NCBI GenBank assembly: GCA_038496675.1
Contig: CM076660.1
Location: 12,116,514 to 12,180,513 of the forward strand
DNA length: 64,000 bases
Origin: Rachycentron canadum
Lineage: Eukaryota > Chordata > Actinopteri > Carangiformes > Rachycentridae
Reading direction: 5' to 3'
Shown here: positions 12,201 to 23,435 of the stretch, one piece after another
Layout of the letters: each line of letters starts with the position of its first letter
How positions within the stretch are numbered: the first letter of the stretch is position 1
Position numbers and translations under genes: made by a program
The notes under the pieces: generated by a model
What the model was told of the DNA's origin: nothing
What the model saw: the letters and a program-made list of their open reading frames with translations, nothing else
Databases searched by the model: none

Positions 12201-13704
12201 ATGTTTAATATCAAAGCATATGTGTGCTCACAGCCATTAACCTGATCTAAAATATACTACACACATTCTTAAATCAAGAATGTGTATAATTCATTATGAT
12301 CTGTCAAAGTACTCATGTACACAATTAAGTACAATAATATCACAATTATGAAACTACTTGAAACTATAATAATTACTAATAAAAATTAAGTGGTGACATG
12401 TTGCATAATCACATACTGTCCTTACTACTGATGGTACAATATATTCCCAGCAGTCCCCTTATTTTTAGTTAAGGGATCAAATGCCTTCTGAGGTTAAATA
12501 TACCCTCATGTAGCACACGGACACACACAGACACACACAGACACACACACACACACACACACACAGAGATGTATAAATGTGTTTGTCTGCATTTTCTTGA
12601 AAGAGACCTACAGTATATGAACATCCATTTAAAACTAATTGCAATTATTGCAGAGTGTGTGAGTGCTTACCTTGTAGACAGAGCACAAAGAGAGCCTACA
12701 GCTACAGCATACTTGGCTCCTCCCCAGCCCACATATTTAAACGCTACAGGCAGAGGACTGTTGCTATCTAGCAGGTAGTATGGCATCATGAGGGTGAGGG
12801 CGGCAGAAACACCGAAGTATGCAACGAAGCAGATGAGCAGTGAGGCCACGATGCCGATAGGGATGGCTCTCTGGGGGTTCTTCACCTCTTCACCTGAACA
12901 GAGGTGTAAAGAGAGACAGTTAAATATGTACAATTTCACCCATTTATTACTTCACCAGGTCATTATGTTTGTCTTTAAAACATATTCGACTTGCAGGGGA
13001 TTTTGGAAGAGGGTCCTGTCTATTGGTGTTGCAAGACACAAAGTTGAATCTCCTTATCAAATGTGTATAATAAGTGTGTTTTAGTAAAATTGATTTGGTT
13101 GAATTTACAATAACATTTAACAAAGTTCAATAGTTTGAATTGAATAGGTGATTTCTTGGATAGATTTCTGCAACTTTATTACATCAACCTTGCATCCCTA
13201 CATTAGCTGCTATTCCCCTGTTTGTTGGTAACTAACTTTCATAACCACATTATAATGCAAGGATTGAGCAGACTGAATTATAAAAGGCCTTCATTTTTTT
13301 ATGGCTGCACTGGCAAACTTCCAGCAAACATGGAAACCTGGGCAAACAGATGTATTTAAGAAACATTCCGCATCGTATTTTGCAACAAACTGAACAAGGA
13401 GCTTATTTTTCTTGTGCACCCACAAGACTGAAACACCCAACTATTCAGCTGGAGGTGATTATGCAACAGCTCTCTTGAGGTGAATATTCTAGTCTGTTCT
13501 GCAGTGAAATCACATTGCAGTGACGGAGTGTATATAACCCTGTCTGTCTCCTCCTACACCACTATTCATGACTAGCGAAAGCTACTGATTGGCCCAGATT
13601 GTTGAAAGGTCAGGGGTCATAAGCAAAACAGGGGCAACAGTTATACATGTGTGTGAGCATGGGGAGGGGATTATGGCTACATGACAAATTTTCTGTAAGT
13701 AGCC

Positions 13705-13741
<37 letters not shown>

Positions 13742-15845
13742 TGTGTGTGTCAGACATGCTCTCACAAGCCAAACTAAAGCAATCACTCAGGGTTGACTTC
13801 CCACTAGCCAATCAAAATGCAGAATAAACAGGGGTGGGAAATGCTGGGAGGTGGGGGGGGGGGGGGGGTGGAGAGCAGCAAACTGGAAGAAATTTGTAAA
13901 CTCTCCTTTTTTACAACCCAGTGCTTCTGAAGCTGCACTACCTGCCTTAAGACACACACTTACAAAGTTGAAGATCTGCGCACTCACACACAAAAAACAA
14001 ACTTACATCACAGCTTGATTTACATCCCTAAACCATCACAGTGCTTGGCAATCTGCCAAGGGCAAAACTAGGCCAAACACACTGAACTACAGCCCCCCCC
14101 CCCATGTAATATTCCTGGCGCTTCAGACAAGCATAGAATTGAAATGGTCCCAACTCCAGATCCAGTTACACCCCCCCCCCCCAAGAACTGAAATACCCTC
14201 ATGAGGCAGTTGAAAGGACTTAAGAAGAGACTAGGGCCAGGACAGTGAGGGTTTTCTGGTTTAATCCAGCACTGACCTGTGGTGGCAATACAGTCAAATC
14301 CAACGAAGGCATAGAAACAGGTAGCAGCTCCTGACAGGACACCTGTGAATCCAAATGGCATGAAGCCACCCACTCCTAAACTCTCTTTGGTTGGTCGGAT
14401 CTCTGTCAGACTGGAAGAAATAGATCAAATATCAATAAAACTAGCAAAAAACAACCTGCATTAGATGAATTTGTTATTTTCAAGGTCACTTCCTCAAAAC
14501 TATATATATAAAAAAAAAATAAATATTAAAAAAGTGTGAAATATGTGAAAGGAGTGTGTGTGCATGTCTGCACTCTTACTTGAGGCTGGAGTTACTGGTA
14601 TAATTGGCATGTAGGATCTCTTCAGGGTCTATCTGCCAGTTCTTCAAAGTACCCTTGACCAGCCCAGAGACCACCATGAACAACAGGACTAGGATGTTGA
14701 TACATGTAAAAATCTTGTTAACCATGGCTGACTCTTTGACCCCAAATGCCAGCAGACCTTAGACACAGACAAAACACAGGGAGGAAAAAGAACATGAAAA
14801 TGTGTTTAGAGGAAGAGACACTGAGGGAGAGGACATCTTGAATAAATTAAACTTGTCACGCAGGCTTTCTGCTCATATTTGCAAACTAAGTATTTACATT
14901 GAATATCTGCCCCTACAGCAACACTAGCTGTTAAAAGCTTAAGGGTGAGATGTTGCTTACTGACAAAGATAAATATGCTCAATGCACAGCAAACATGATA
15001 ACAAAAGAGCAAAGGACACAGAGAAAGAGAGGGGCTTGCCTACCAGTCAGGGTGATTATGATCAGAACAGCAAACATGTCAGGGTACTCTGCCAACACGC
15101 CTGGTGCATCCATAGACATGTACTCCCTGCAGAACTGCTCTATGCGCTTCCCTACCAGCTCGTCAAAGGTGGCGCTCCATGCACGAGCCACACTGGAGGT
15201 ACCTGAGGTGGCGAGAACAGCAAAAGGGACATCTCTTGGTGTCTTTTCCCTGTTTTGAGCAACAACTCTTGATGTCTTTCAAATGTCCTATAAATATAAT
15301 CCAAGACAAAATAATAATCCAAAATAATTTCCCTAAACAGAAAGTGACAAAACAGAGACAACGAAATCCGACACTGTGTTGTTTACCAATGATATAGGAG
15401 AGGATGAGGTTCCATCCAGTGATGAAAGCCCATAGCTCCCCTACAGTCACATAGGAGTAAAGATAGGCTGAGCCTGTCTTGGGAACACGGGCTCCAAACT
15501 CAGCATAGCACAGACCAGCCAACACTGAGGCTAATGCTGCTATCAGGAAAGACAGCACAATGGCAGGACCTGGGGAGGGGGAGCCAACAAGATTCACATG
15601 ACTATATGATTTGTCTCAGGCAGTATCTTTTAAATCATTTACCATGATGTTAACTTACCTGAATTCTCTCGCGCGACAGCCCCAGCTAGCACGTAGACGC
15701 CAGCGCCCAGTGTGCTACCCACGCCCAATGCCACCAGATCAAACGTGTTGAGACATCGAGACAGCCGGGAGTCCTCTGTGTTGCAGTTGACCACCTTCAC
15801 CCTCAGCAACTGCTTCCCGAAACTCAGAAGCTTCTCCAGCGCCAT
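9068..15845 (-). CDS. slc7a1: High-affinity cationic amino acid transporter 1 (CAT-1), whole coding span
   Basis: This gene encodes a plasma-membrane transporter for arginine, lysine and ornithine of the APC superfamily. Twelve coding exons per transcript join as 15659-15845, 15387-15569, 15044-15202, 14580-14757, 14277-14410, 12671-12893, one of 11910-12049 or 11130-11266, 10678-10780, 10046-10251, 9720-9871, 9488-9596 and 9068-9252. All phases agree, giving 652 residues (651 with the second cassette); human CAT-1 has 629. The first membrane segment carries the GVGSTLGAGVYVLAG signature. Sequons at N228, N232 and N236 lie in the expected glycosylated outer loop. The loop after GTLLAY and the segment WRQPESKTKLSFK match CAT-1 better than CAT-2 or CAT-3, as does the N terminus (LSRCLNTFDLVALG). 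The start codon gives the same N-terminal length as human CAT-1. The assignment to the CAT-1 branch is strong; which teleost duplicate this is cannot be told. Confidence 0.95.
9488..9596 (-). CDS. slc7a1: slc7a1 coding exon 11
   Basis: The acceptor is TTCTTTAG and the donor GTAGTT. It encodes residues 556-591: VPMLPFIPVISMFVNVYLMM, then a TWIRFSVWMAI membrane segment. This short exon lacks a methionine-initiated open frame of useful length. Confidence 0.93.
9720..9871 (-). CDS. slc7a1: slc7a1 coding exon 10
   Basis: The acceptor is TTTCTGCAG. It encodes residues 505-555, two hydrophobic segments followed by IIWRQPESKTKLSFK. The donor is GTTCAA, a poor match after the GT, but it is the only GT-AG option that joins in frame to exon 11. 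Confidence 0.92.
10046..10251 (-). CDS. slc7a1: slc7a1 coding exon 9
   Basis: The acceptor is GTGTGTCAG and the donor GTACGT. It encodes residues 436-504, starting RYQPEQPSVVYQMAS, a CAT-1-specific run. A variable cytosolic loop rich in E, S and P follows, and then FSLKTLLFPDNPEPSTLSG. Confidence 0.93.
10375..10530. repeat. Teleost interspersed repeat fragment in a slc7a1 intron
   Basis: It starts AAAGTTTATTTGTATAGCAC, has a GTGCTTTA motif about 45 bases later, and then an A-rich tail with repeated ATAAAA-type units. This TTTATTTGTATAGC...GTGCTTTA layout is very common in fish genomes. The family name is not assigned. Confidence 0.6.
10678..10780 (-). CDS. slc7a1: slc7a1 coding exon 8
   Basis: The acceptor is CTTTGAAG and the donor GTTAGT. 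It encodes residues 402-435: IMAFLFDLKDLVDLMSIG and LLAYTLVAACVLVL. KDLVDLMSIGTLLAY is the CAT-1 form; CAT-2 has KALVDMMSIGT. It joins either cassette. Confidence 0.94.
11130..11266 (-). CDS. slc7a1: slc7a1 alternative exon 7b, CAT-2A-type cassette
   Basis: The acceptor is CTGCCCCAG and the donor GTAAGA. It is 137 bases and encodes a homologous segment starting LLGSMFPLPRIIFAMARDG, then HVSERKAPITSTVTAGV. FPLPRI, AMARDG (R372) and the one-residue deletion relative to 7a are the features that set the CAT-2A exon apart from CAT-2B in SLC7A2. Splice phases are identical to 7a. Clean splice sites and an open frame argue for a functional alternative exon, not a relic. Use in transcripts is inferred. 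Confidence 0.88.
11910..12049 (-). CDS. slc7a1: slc7a1 alternative exon 7a, CAT-1/CAT-2B-type cassette
   Basis: The acceptor is CTGGTAG and the donor GTGAGA. It is 140 bases and encodes residues 355-401, with MFPMPRVIWAMADDGLLFKF and then EISPRTKTPLIATL. The FPMPRVI and RTKTP motifs are those of CAT-1 and of the high-affinity CAT-2B exon. It carries D372 where most CATs have E before DG. It enters after base 2 of a codon and leaves after base 1, and is 3n+2 long, so skipping it without using 7b shifts the frame. Confidence 0.92.
12520..12566. repeat. (AC)n microsatellite
   Basis: An ACACACAG-interrupted AC run in the slc7a1 intron between coding exon 6 and exon 7a. Confidence 0.95.
12671..12893 (-). 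CDS. slc7a1: slc7a1 coding exon 6
   Basis: The acceptor is CTGTTCAG and the donor GTAAGC. It encodes residues 281-354, with EEVKNPQRAIPIGIVASLL and SAALTLMMPYYLLD. It ends in AG, two bases into a serine codon, so its partner must start with C or T; both cassette exons do. Confidence 0.95.
13709..13737. repeat. (CA)n microsatellite
   Basis: A pure CA run in an slc7a1 intron. Confidence 0.95.
14277..14410 (-). CDS. slc7a1: slc7a1 coding exon 5
   Basis: The acceptor is TTCTTCCAG and the donor GTCAGT. It encodes residues 236-280, including GGFMPFGFTGVLSGAATCFY and AFVGFDCIATTG, which are nearly invariant in the family. Confidence 0.95.
14580..14757 (-). CDS. slc7a1: slc7a1 coding exon 4
   Basis: The acceptor is TGTCTAAG and the donor GTAAGA. 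It encodes residues 177-235, with FGVKESAMVNKIFTCIN and then an outer loop holding the N-glycosylation sequons NYT (N228) and NSS (N232). A third sequon (N236, NLT) straddles the junction with the next exon. Confidence 0.93.
15044..15202 (-). CDS. slc7a1: slc7a1 coding exon 3
   Basis: The acceptor is CACCTCAG and the donor GTAGGC. It encodes residues 124-176, starting TSSVARAWSATFDEL and containing APGVLAEYPDMFAV, both typical of CAT proteins. Confidence 0.95.
15387..15569 (-). CDS. slc7a1: slc7a1 coding exon 2
   Basis: The acceptor is CTCCCCAG and the donor GTAAAC. It encodes residues 63-123, including the conserved AEFGARVPKTGSAYLYSYV stretch and TGWNLILSYIIG, which are hallmarks of CAT transporters. 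Its length is 183 bases and the entry and exit phases match the flanking exons. Confidence 0.95.
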
Positions 15846-15930
15846 GGATGAGGAGGGAGGAAGGGGAGGGGGGTGAAAGTCGACTGGGATTCGGAGGTCA
15901 CAGGGGTGAGGGCGAGAGGTCACATACACC
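15659..15930 (-). CDS. slc7a1: slc7a1 exon with start codon (coding part 15659-15845)
   Basis: The acceptor is CCCATTAG before 15930 and the donor GTAAGT follows 15659. The exon holds 85 bases of leader and then residues 1-62, with codon 63 split after its first base. The start ATG (15845-15843) has G at +4 but T at -3, so its context is only moderate. The leader part contains an ATG immediately followed by TGA (15925-15920). The coding part covers the cytosolic N terminus and membrane segment 1. Confidence 0.92.
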
Positions 15931-18513
15931 CTAATGGGAGGCAAAGGACAGAGCAGATGAAGGACAGTAAACAAAGTTTCTCAGAATTGTAGCTCAAAGG
16001 AGCAGCAGGTTTATTTCTTCATTCTCAGTCTTTGATTTTAACTAGCATACTAAAACGGCAACAATTCATTAAAACACAAATGTGTACTAAAGGCAGCCTG
16101 TATGATGCTTGACCCACTGGTACAGTAACACTTCATGTCTTTCTGTGAAAGCTACATTTGCAATCACAAGTATAAACATTCGCACAGTGGTCAAGTGTTA
16201 CAGTTCGGGTAAAGGGGTTCACTTGTACTTGACAAACTTGTTCTCAGTAGAACACTGTTTCCTGGGGTGTTACATAACGTAACCCAAATCCACAATGTGT
16301 GACCACTAGCCAAAAAAGCGGGGCCTATAGGGATAATCCATCTTATTGCTGGATACGTTGCCGACATATGTTGCATAACACAGCACAACTCACAGGAGAG
16401 GAGGCAAAGCCCTTGAACAGACTATTCAAAACAAAGAATCATAAATCATGACACAGAAACACTTTCTCGAATCGTCACGTTGTGTTACTCCTACACAGAA
16501 CAGAAGAATGAAAACCTACCAGGACTGCTAATGACTTCTGTTCATTACACAGAACAAACAAGGATATTCTATCACTGTTTAAGATCCTCCATGTAAAGAT
16601 GATTAATAGAATGCAAATAAGAATGGAAAAACCAAATAAATGAAACTAGACAGAAGGATCTATACTGTGACAAGCACTAATATTTTAGCCCTTTTATGGG
16701 TCAGGCTCCAAAACTATCGGTTCCCACAATTCCCAAAATGTAGCATCACATAACATAATTTCATTAGATCCTCCCTCTGTCCTTCTTGCAAACTCCTCAC
16801 CTCCAGTTTGTGACACCAGCTTTCTGTTAAAATATTGAAGCATCAAGTCCAGCTGGGAAAAAAAACCAAAAAAAACCCATTGATGTTGGGCAGTCCGCCT
16901 TGTGGCGGTATAGACTTCACATGAGAAATGGGTGCAGTCAGCCTTTATGTCAAAGATCCTTAGCTGCCTGACTGATCTACACACATGCACAGACTCATTA
17001 GGTTTGTGACGGTGTGTGGTCATAAAACAAAAATGGGAAGAGATGAGCAGCCAACGCAGTTTGAGAGCAAACTGTCTACTCCTGGGAGGTGAACCACAGC
17101 TGTAAGACGTCTTCTAAATTGGTTGCTCTGGGTCAGTCGTCTGTCCAACATCTTATGCACATTCCCCAGTGCTGAGCTCACATACTGAGAGGTAATTCTT
17201 GATATTGGGAGGGAGAAAAAATATGAAGGGCAGATGGAGGAATGCAAAGGGGAAACACAGAGAGAGGGAGGGTGTAAACAATCTAAGTTGTGGTGGTCTG
17301 GCAGAGGTACTGTGGTATGTCCCATGGAAGAAAGACTAGGAATTGAATGAGTGATATGCAGCAGCATAACACCATCCCCCATTTCTAGACAATGGCATCT
17401 CTCCAGAACCCATTGACATGAGGACACAAACCTAGAAAGGCCGCGTGGAGAGTGCAACAGTCATGTCACACCTGATGGAAACTTCCACATAAGGGTAAGC
17501 CAAGGTGACGACCTTTTTTTCTTTCCAGAAAACATTGAGGCTTTCCAACTTTCAAACCTGGCCTAAGACCACATATGAAAAAAGTGTCATTGACTTTTTC
17601 ATGTTGTAAAATGTCCAATTAATATACTGCACTGAATGTACAATTAATATACTAATATACAAACAAAGCTTAAATTTGTAGTGGGAGAAGTTTCCTGTGT
17701 TAGTCTTCCTAGACAGTCCTCAAGCGTATATGTATCTTTTAATTGAGCCAAAGTGAAATTGTAAAAGTTGATAGGACAGAAATATAAAATTCTCAAAAGT
17801 GAGGTTAACAGATGCACAGTAAAAATTACACCCTATAGGTGTAAGCCCCCCTTATTGTGTACCACTGTCAAACTGCCCACCATAATGAGCCTACAACATT
17901 GTTTTTTGGAAAAAGATCTCATAGAAGATTTGTTAGTGCATGTTTTGATGGGGACATTAAGGATTGTGCTAAAATGCCTATTAAAATTCGTCAGCATTGT
18001 ATTTACACATATGAAACCATTTCACACATTCAGTTCATGTAAATGCACAATTAAGAAGTGCACACATAAGCAAAACCACTGCCTGTGAAAGCTTAGAGGA
18101 ATGTGTTTCATTCATCTGTAAACAAGTTTGCCAACAGCTTGGGTGCCTTATACCATTCAAACAGCCACAGGTAATGATAAAGCTCTTACAGGAATAAAGA
18201 CAAACATGCACACACATAAACACAGGTAAAAGTAGCCAGTGCGAGTCCCATGACCCCTCTCTGACCTGGGGCACATACATTATGCAACTGCTCAGTCAAA
18301 ACCGTCTCCTGTCAATACAATTCAGACCAAATGATGGGACCTTAAATGGAAGGAAAATCTGACGATGCAAAACAAACTGCTGCATATGAAACATGAAGCA
18401 TACAGAAACAACCATTGTTAATGTTTCATGCAATGTCAATGATGCAGATCAATGTCAAAAAGGCAATAACCTCTTCCCATGCAGCAGACTAAGAAAATAA
18501 ATGAAGTACTTAC

Positions 18514-18649
18514 TTGAAACCACCTGCAGATTCTGTTCGTCTGTTAATCTGAACGTGAAGTTTCAAAGACTGATGGCAGAGGCAGGGTTTCTTTGTTAAC
18601 TATCCGTCAGGCTGGTTGTGAAGAGTGAGAGCGTTTGACGGCCGCCGTT
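18514..18649 (-). other. slc7a1: Putative non-coding 5' leader exon of slc7a1
   Basis: A 136-base block is bounded by a good acceptor (CTCTATTTCAG) and a consensus donor (GTAAGTACTT). It is richer in CG than its surroundings (ACGGCGGCCGTC at its 5' side), contains no ATG, and lies between the CpG-rich promoter and the start-codon exon. The assignment is from splice sites and position only. It could instead start from its own promoter. Confidence 0.55.
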
Positions 18650-21600
18650 CTGAAATAGAGTCCGGAGGAATCACATGGCTTGGCTATTCCAAGCAGCACA
18701 CACACACAGACAAGCACACACGAGCACGGGCAAACTGGAGCAGTAGCTGGTCATGAAAACTTAAATACATGCTACTTTAGAGTATAAACTCTGGATACTC
18801 TTGAACTCGTCATCACTGAGGCACAGTTGTACAAATCTATTTTGTCTATGAAAGTGACAGCGTTTTATAACGAAAACAATACCAAGACAAGCTCTAACAA
18901 GTGGTGTCAACTGCTGGCTGCTGGCAAGACTTTGGTTTGGCGTTGCTCATTCACACAAGCACAGACATTCATACATGCATGCTTTATTTCTCTTTACTGT
19001 GATGAAAGAACCATTTACACAGGGATACCAGAGATAAATTCCAAGAAATAAAGTTACAATACCCTTTAGACCTTAGAAAGCATATTCCACCATTGTCTGA
19101 GTTTACACACACGCAGGAGCCAATGTCAGTTTAAGTGACTTGGCTGAGTACGGGAGTTGAGATGTGAGGAGAGAAGAGGCAGTGCCCATCAATGGGAGGG
19201 AGTGGGTGAAAAGGAAAGGGGGTGTGATCCCTCAGCACCAATGAAAGTCGGGCATGAATATGACACTGCTTGACATTTATACCAGGAGTCCTTCTCAGCA
19301 CAATAGCTGGATTTATAGGGCTGTCATTTGCTGAAGTGCATCAACTAAAAGCAGAATAAACAGTAGTAGGAATAAACATTTAAACAAACTTGAACAAACA
19401 GCCTCTTTTGTTGCCTTAGTCAAACTACTCTTCACTGTGATGACTTTTCTTTGCCTTGAGCGTTTCTTCTCAACATACCTGATGGCAAAGTTCATGAAAA
19501 GCCATATTAGATCATTTAAAATAGTTTTTACTCCACTGTCACAATATTACCTTCACCTGCTTTAGAAACAACATAAAAATGAAAAAAAAAAAAAAATGCA
19601 AACCCACACTCAAGCCTAGATCTGTGAGCCTGCAGTGTCTTCAGGTGCATGTATACATATATTACAATGCACTGAAGCAACTTTGCTCCCGTCATTCAGT
19701 TCAACTGCCCATATGCAATTGGCTTACTGAGTTAACAGGTGGGTTTACTGAGGAGAAAGAACGGCATGCAACAGTGGCGTGTTGACTGCTGCCTGTTGAC
19801 ATTCCCCATCTGTTCCCATCCCACACATCTTTGCGCACACATAATGCCATCCAACTTCGCTAGGTAGACGCCACTGTTGAAAGCGGATCTCATTAGCTGT
19901 CTGATTACTTGTCTGCCACAAAGTCACCTTGAGCTTGTAGTGGGTGTGGATTTCAATAATATGTGTCAGTCAGTCAGTTGGTCAGCCAGTCTGTTTGTAG
20001 CAGGCAAAGTCATAAGGTCGTGCCACCTCTGTGGACAGGAAACAATAACAAATGAGTCATACAGGGGCGACAACACAACAAACGTGGTAGGTCAGAATGC
20101 TTCCTAACTAAAGAGGCTCCACAATCAAAAAAAAAAAAAAAAGTTCTAGCTTATGGCAAAATTAGGAAGGGGACAAATGCCTAAATGTCGTCTACCTGTT
20201 TGGACAGACAACAATGCTGCTCTCTCATCATCCTCCAATGCGGGCCAGAGAAATAATCACATATTTAAGGAAACAAAAGCTTAACCCAAGGCCCCACCAA
20301 GGATAATCTGCACTTTTTAACATTCAGAAAACCATAGGCCATAGAAACTGTTTTCAGTCAATTTGTGGACCTATGAGAGCATGAAAGAAGGCAAAATTCA
20401 CTGATATCTGCTTGACAATACACTCTTGTTGCTGATTATTTGTTGATAATTTGGGTGGACTGACTGTCGGGAGAAGACCCAAGTCATCCAGGATATTCAG
20501 AAGAAGCTCTGTCAGTCTGAATATGTTAATCAAATATATTGACATACTTTTTAAATTATTTTCCTCTATACCCGATACCCCTAACAGATCATTTAAATTT
20601 TTCCTTGAAGTAAAACAGAACTACAATTGGCAATAAAATCACATATTTCATCATTTCTGGTGTGAGCATTTTATTGTGATACTTTATGGTGCTAAATCAG
20701 AATTAAAAAGATGCATCGCTGCTCACTGAATACAAAGTTCAATCCCAAAATCTAAAGTGGTTTCTATTCCAGTGTCTTTCTTCTTCTCCAGCACTGTAAT
20801 AGACCCCTGAGCCAAGGTTTGTACTCAGCTTCTATTTACTGCAGCAACAGTCACTTACCTTTTGCACCTTGCTTTGACAAGTTAAAGTCAGAAACCACCA
20901 ATGGCAAATCATTTCAACTCAAATGTGGGAACAAACTCAAAGCTACACACCCCCCTAGAGAAAATATAGGTTTATGCAGATGTTACTGAGCCTATAGCTA
21001 CCAAGGAATTTAGCCTGGAGGAAACATGAAGCCTGAGAATGCAAGACCATCCCCAGAACCTCAGTGAACCTGGAAAGCTTCTGTACATGCATCCCTGTGT
21101 GCACTGGTATAGGCTGCATACAGCACTGCACTCAGCAACTCAACTGCTTGTGACCCACTTTCAGATGGGCTAAAGTTAGACCAAGTAGAACTAGTCTGAA
21201 CTGTTGCCACCAAGACCTAAAAGGTCAATTTTTTTTTTTTTTTACTGAGTCATTCGTACACACTTCCATTCAGGATACAGACATGCTCTATTATTATTTA
21301 GTAATATAAATGTCTTTTAAAACACACCATTAAAAGTGTTAATAAGTTGTCCTTTGTCATTTACAGCTTTTTTTTTTATGCTAAGGGAGAAAGAGACAGG
21401 CTGAGTCATAGACCACTGTTTATGTTGGTTGTATATTTTAGTTATTGACTTTCTACTACCTACTATTGACCACTACTGAAGGAGTCTCTTTAGAAGCTGT
21501 TGTGATTGAACTGATCTTCAGGCTCAGTGACTTGCTGTACCTCCACTTTCTGCTTTCACTCAGTCAGTGCAGGTTTTCAGGTCCCAGTCTTGAGTCCATC

Positions 21601-22084
21601 CCTTGCCGCCATCTTCACATGCATCAAAAGGGGCCTCCTTCAACAGGCAACACACTGCAACTCCTGACAGGCAAATCCAGCCTGAACACACACACACAAA
21701 CACACACCAGGAATCACCCCTCTCACGTTGCACGATCATGGTCACAGACAATGCAGGTCTGAGTAGGGGCTGCCTCTAAGACGTGGACCCACCCAACTTC
21801 AAAGTGCGAGGTGTTTGAGCTGCGGGAAGGAGAAGCAGCACAACATCTGCACCCGCTGCAAAGCGCTTAAAATGGGGTCCAAGCAAAAACGAGCATGTGG
21901 TTTACGGCATGGGAGCCACTCGACTTTATGCTGCTTTTTAACTAATGCGTGCAACCTGAAAACCCATCAAACCCCGAGATACTAGGGTTGTAAAGTTTGT
22001 GTGCGCGCACACACACACTCACACACACACAACACACAGCTTCACCATGTGCAGACATGCGGCACCGTAGTATCGGTCGTTTAC

Positions 22085-22240
22085 CTTGTAAAACCCGGCA
22101 GGAGCGCGTGCAGCGGCGGTCCGAGGCAGCGGCTTTCCTTCAGAGCTGTGATAACAAAAAGAAAAAAAGAAAACCAAACCCCACACACACGCCCTGCAAA
22201 CTGGAGAAAACTACACCCAACCACAGTGGTCGGTAAAGTT
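22085..22240 (-). other. slc7a1: Putative first non-coding exon of slc7a1 (5' end approximate)
   Basis: A CG-dense block on the minus strand ends at a good donor (CAAG|GTAAAC, last exon base 22085). It contains no ATG. A GC box lies just upstream on the minus strand. The donor is clear; the transcription start is estimated. Confidence 0.5.
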
Positions 22241-22400
22241 ATGTGCGCTTTGTTTACAGGTGGCTGGAGGTTCCTCTGTGAAGCGCGGTCAAATGGAGGA
22301 GGGGAGGAGGGGAGACAGGCAGCCCCGCCCGCTCATTACTATTATTACAGTTGTGCAATAGCCTGAAGCTGCATTCAATGACCAACCGCCACAAGTGGCT
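22241..22400 (-). promoter_or_regulatory. slc7a1: Probable slc7a1 promoter
   Basis: A small CpG cluster with a CCCCGCCC GC box (22323-22330) and purine-rich runs lies directly upstream of the putative first exon. No clear TATA box was seen, which fits a housekeeping-type promoter. Inferred from composition and position. Confidence 0.4.
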
Positions 22401-22643
22401 GCTGGCTTAAGTCAATAATCAAGTATTGATTGTTGCAGTGTTGAGTTCAGACAGGTTAGGAAAGAAGAATGAGTGATATTGCGTCTAATCCAGTTTAGAA
22501 AAGTGCTTGAAAACTTCATGATTCCTCAGTTGATAGTAACAACAGTAGTGGATTGTCTCCTTTTACATAACACGGTCTCGCCAACCACAGTCCTCACCTG
22601 AAATGTGAATCAAAACTTCAACGTCAATCATTCAAATTAATAT

Positions 22644-23314
22644 TTTATTCACAGGCAAACAGAATACTAAAAGAAAAGGTCTTACAAATCTGATTACAGA
22701 GGCGTCAGCTCTGCTGTGGTCAGCAGGGCGGGCTGAGAGCGGCAGAGGAAAGCCAGAGGATGAAGTGGGGGGATCAAAGAATGGCCATCAAGTCAACTAT
22801 CACTCTTTGACTTTGTGCAATTTCTACCTTTCGGGCACCTACCAAGTTCCCCCCCCCATTTTTTTTCTTTTGGCACATATGGAAAAAGAGCATGTGAGAG
22901 AAATAGTGGTGGTTAAGCAGTTTTTACAGATAGACATGTTGATTATTGTGTCAATGGAGAAGTTAGATTCTCGAACAGTAATCCTTGTCAACAAATTTTT
23001 ACTCCTAATAAATTATGCATTTAAAATACTGCCAGCATTTAGCATGACTGAGTAGTTGTTTTGAGCCGACAATACAAGGCCTCATTTCAGCACGAGCCAT
23101 GTGTTGGTAGGTGTACAAGCACACCTTTCTATACATTATTCACAATATTTACAAGATTTCTTTCCCTTCTGTTTTCAAGTTCACGGTAACAGCTGTTGAG
23201 TTTAATTTCAAATCCATTTGTGTTTCCATGAATCCAACTCAGTGATCCCACGGCGGCAAATGTACTGAATACAGCAGAAGACAAATTAAAGCCTACTGCT
23301 GCCATGTCTTCCTT
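22644..23314 (-). other. paxbp1: Probable 3' UTR of paxbp1
   Basis: About 670 bases follow the stop to an AATAAA on the minus strand at 22649-22644. No open frame of interest is present. A C run (about 22850) and T run lie inside. The end is inferred from the signal. Confidence 0.5.
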
Positions 23315-23435
23315 CTACGACTTGGCTTCTAAAAGTGGTTTGATGTCTTTAATGCCATGCTCTGCTGCCAAAGTGATGATGTGGTCCAGAGCGTTCACGT
23401 GACCCAACATCTTCACAACCTCTTTGATTTGTTCC
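23315..23435 (-). CDS. paxbp1: paxbp1 last coding exon
   Basis: The acceptor is GCCAACAG; the stop TAG is at 23317-23315. Encodes residues 881-920: EQIKEVVKMLGHVNALDHII, then KDIKPLLEAKS at the C terminus, matching the human end. Confidence 0.94.

Larger units (their letters stand above)
9253..22084 (-). other. slc7a1: slc7a1 introns and non-coding stretches
   Basis: The larger introns are 12894-14276, 15931-18513 and 18650-22084. They contain no convincing coding exon. They hold microsatellites (12520-12566, 13709-13737), a G run (13853-13868), C runs near 14093 and 14170, scattered A/T homopolymers, and an interspersed repeat at 10375-10530. A short hairpin (CCGCC-TTGT-GGCGG) lies near 16897-16910. 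Confidence 0.7.

Noticed and set aside
9068..15845. Assignment to slc7a2 because of the A/B exon pair
   Set aside because: The N terminus, KDLVDLMSIG, RYQPEQP..VYQMAS and WRQPESKTKLSFK all match CAT-1; only cassette 7b looks like CAT-2A.
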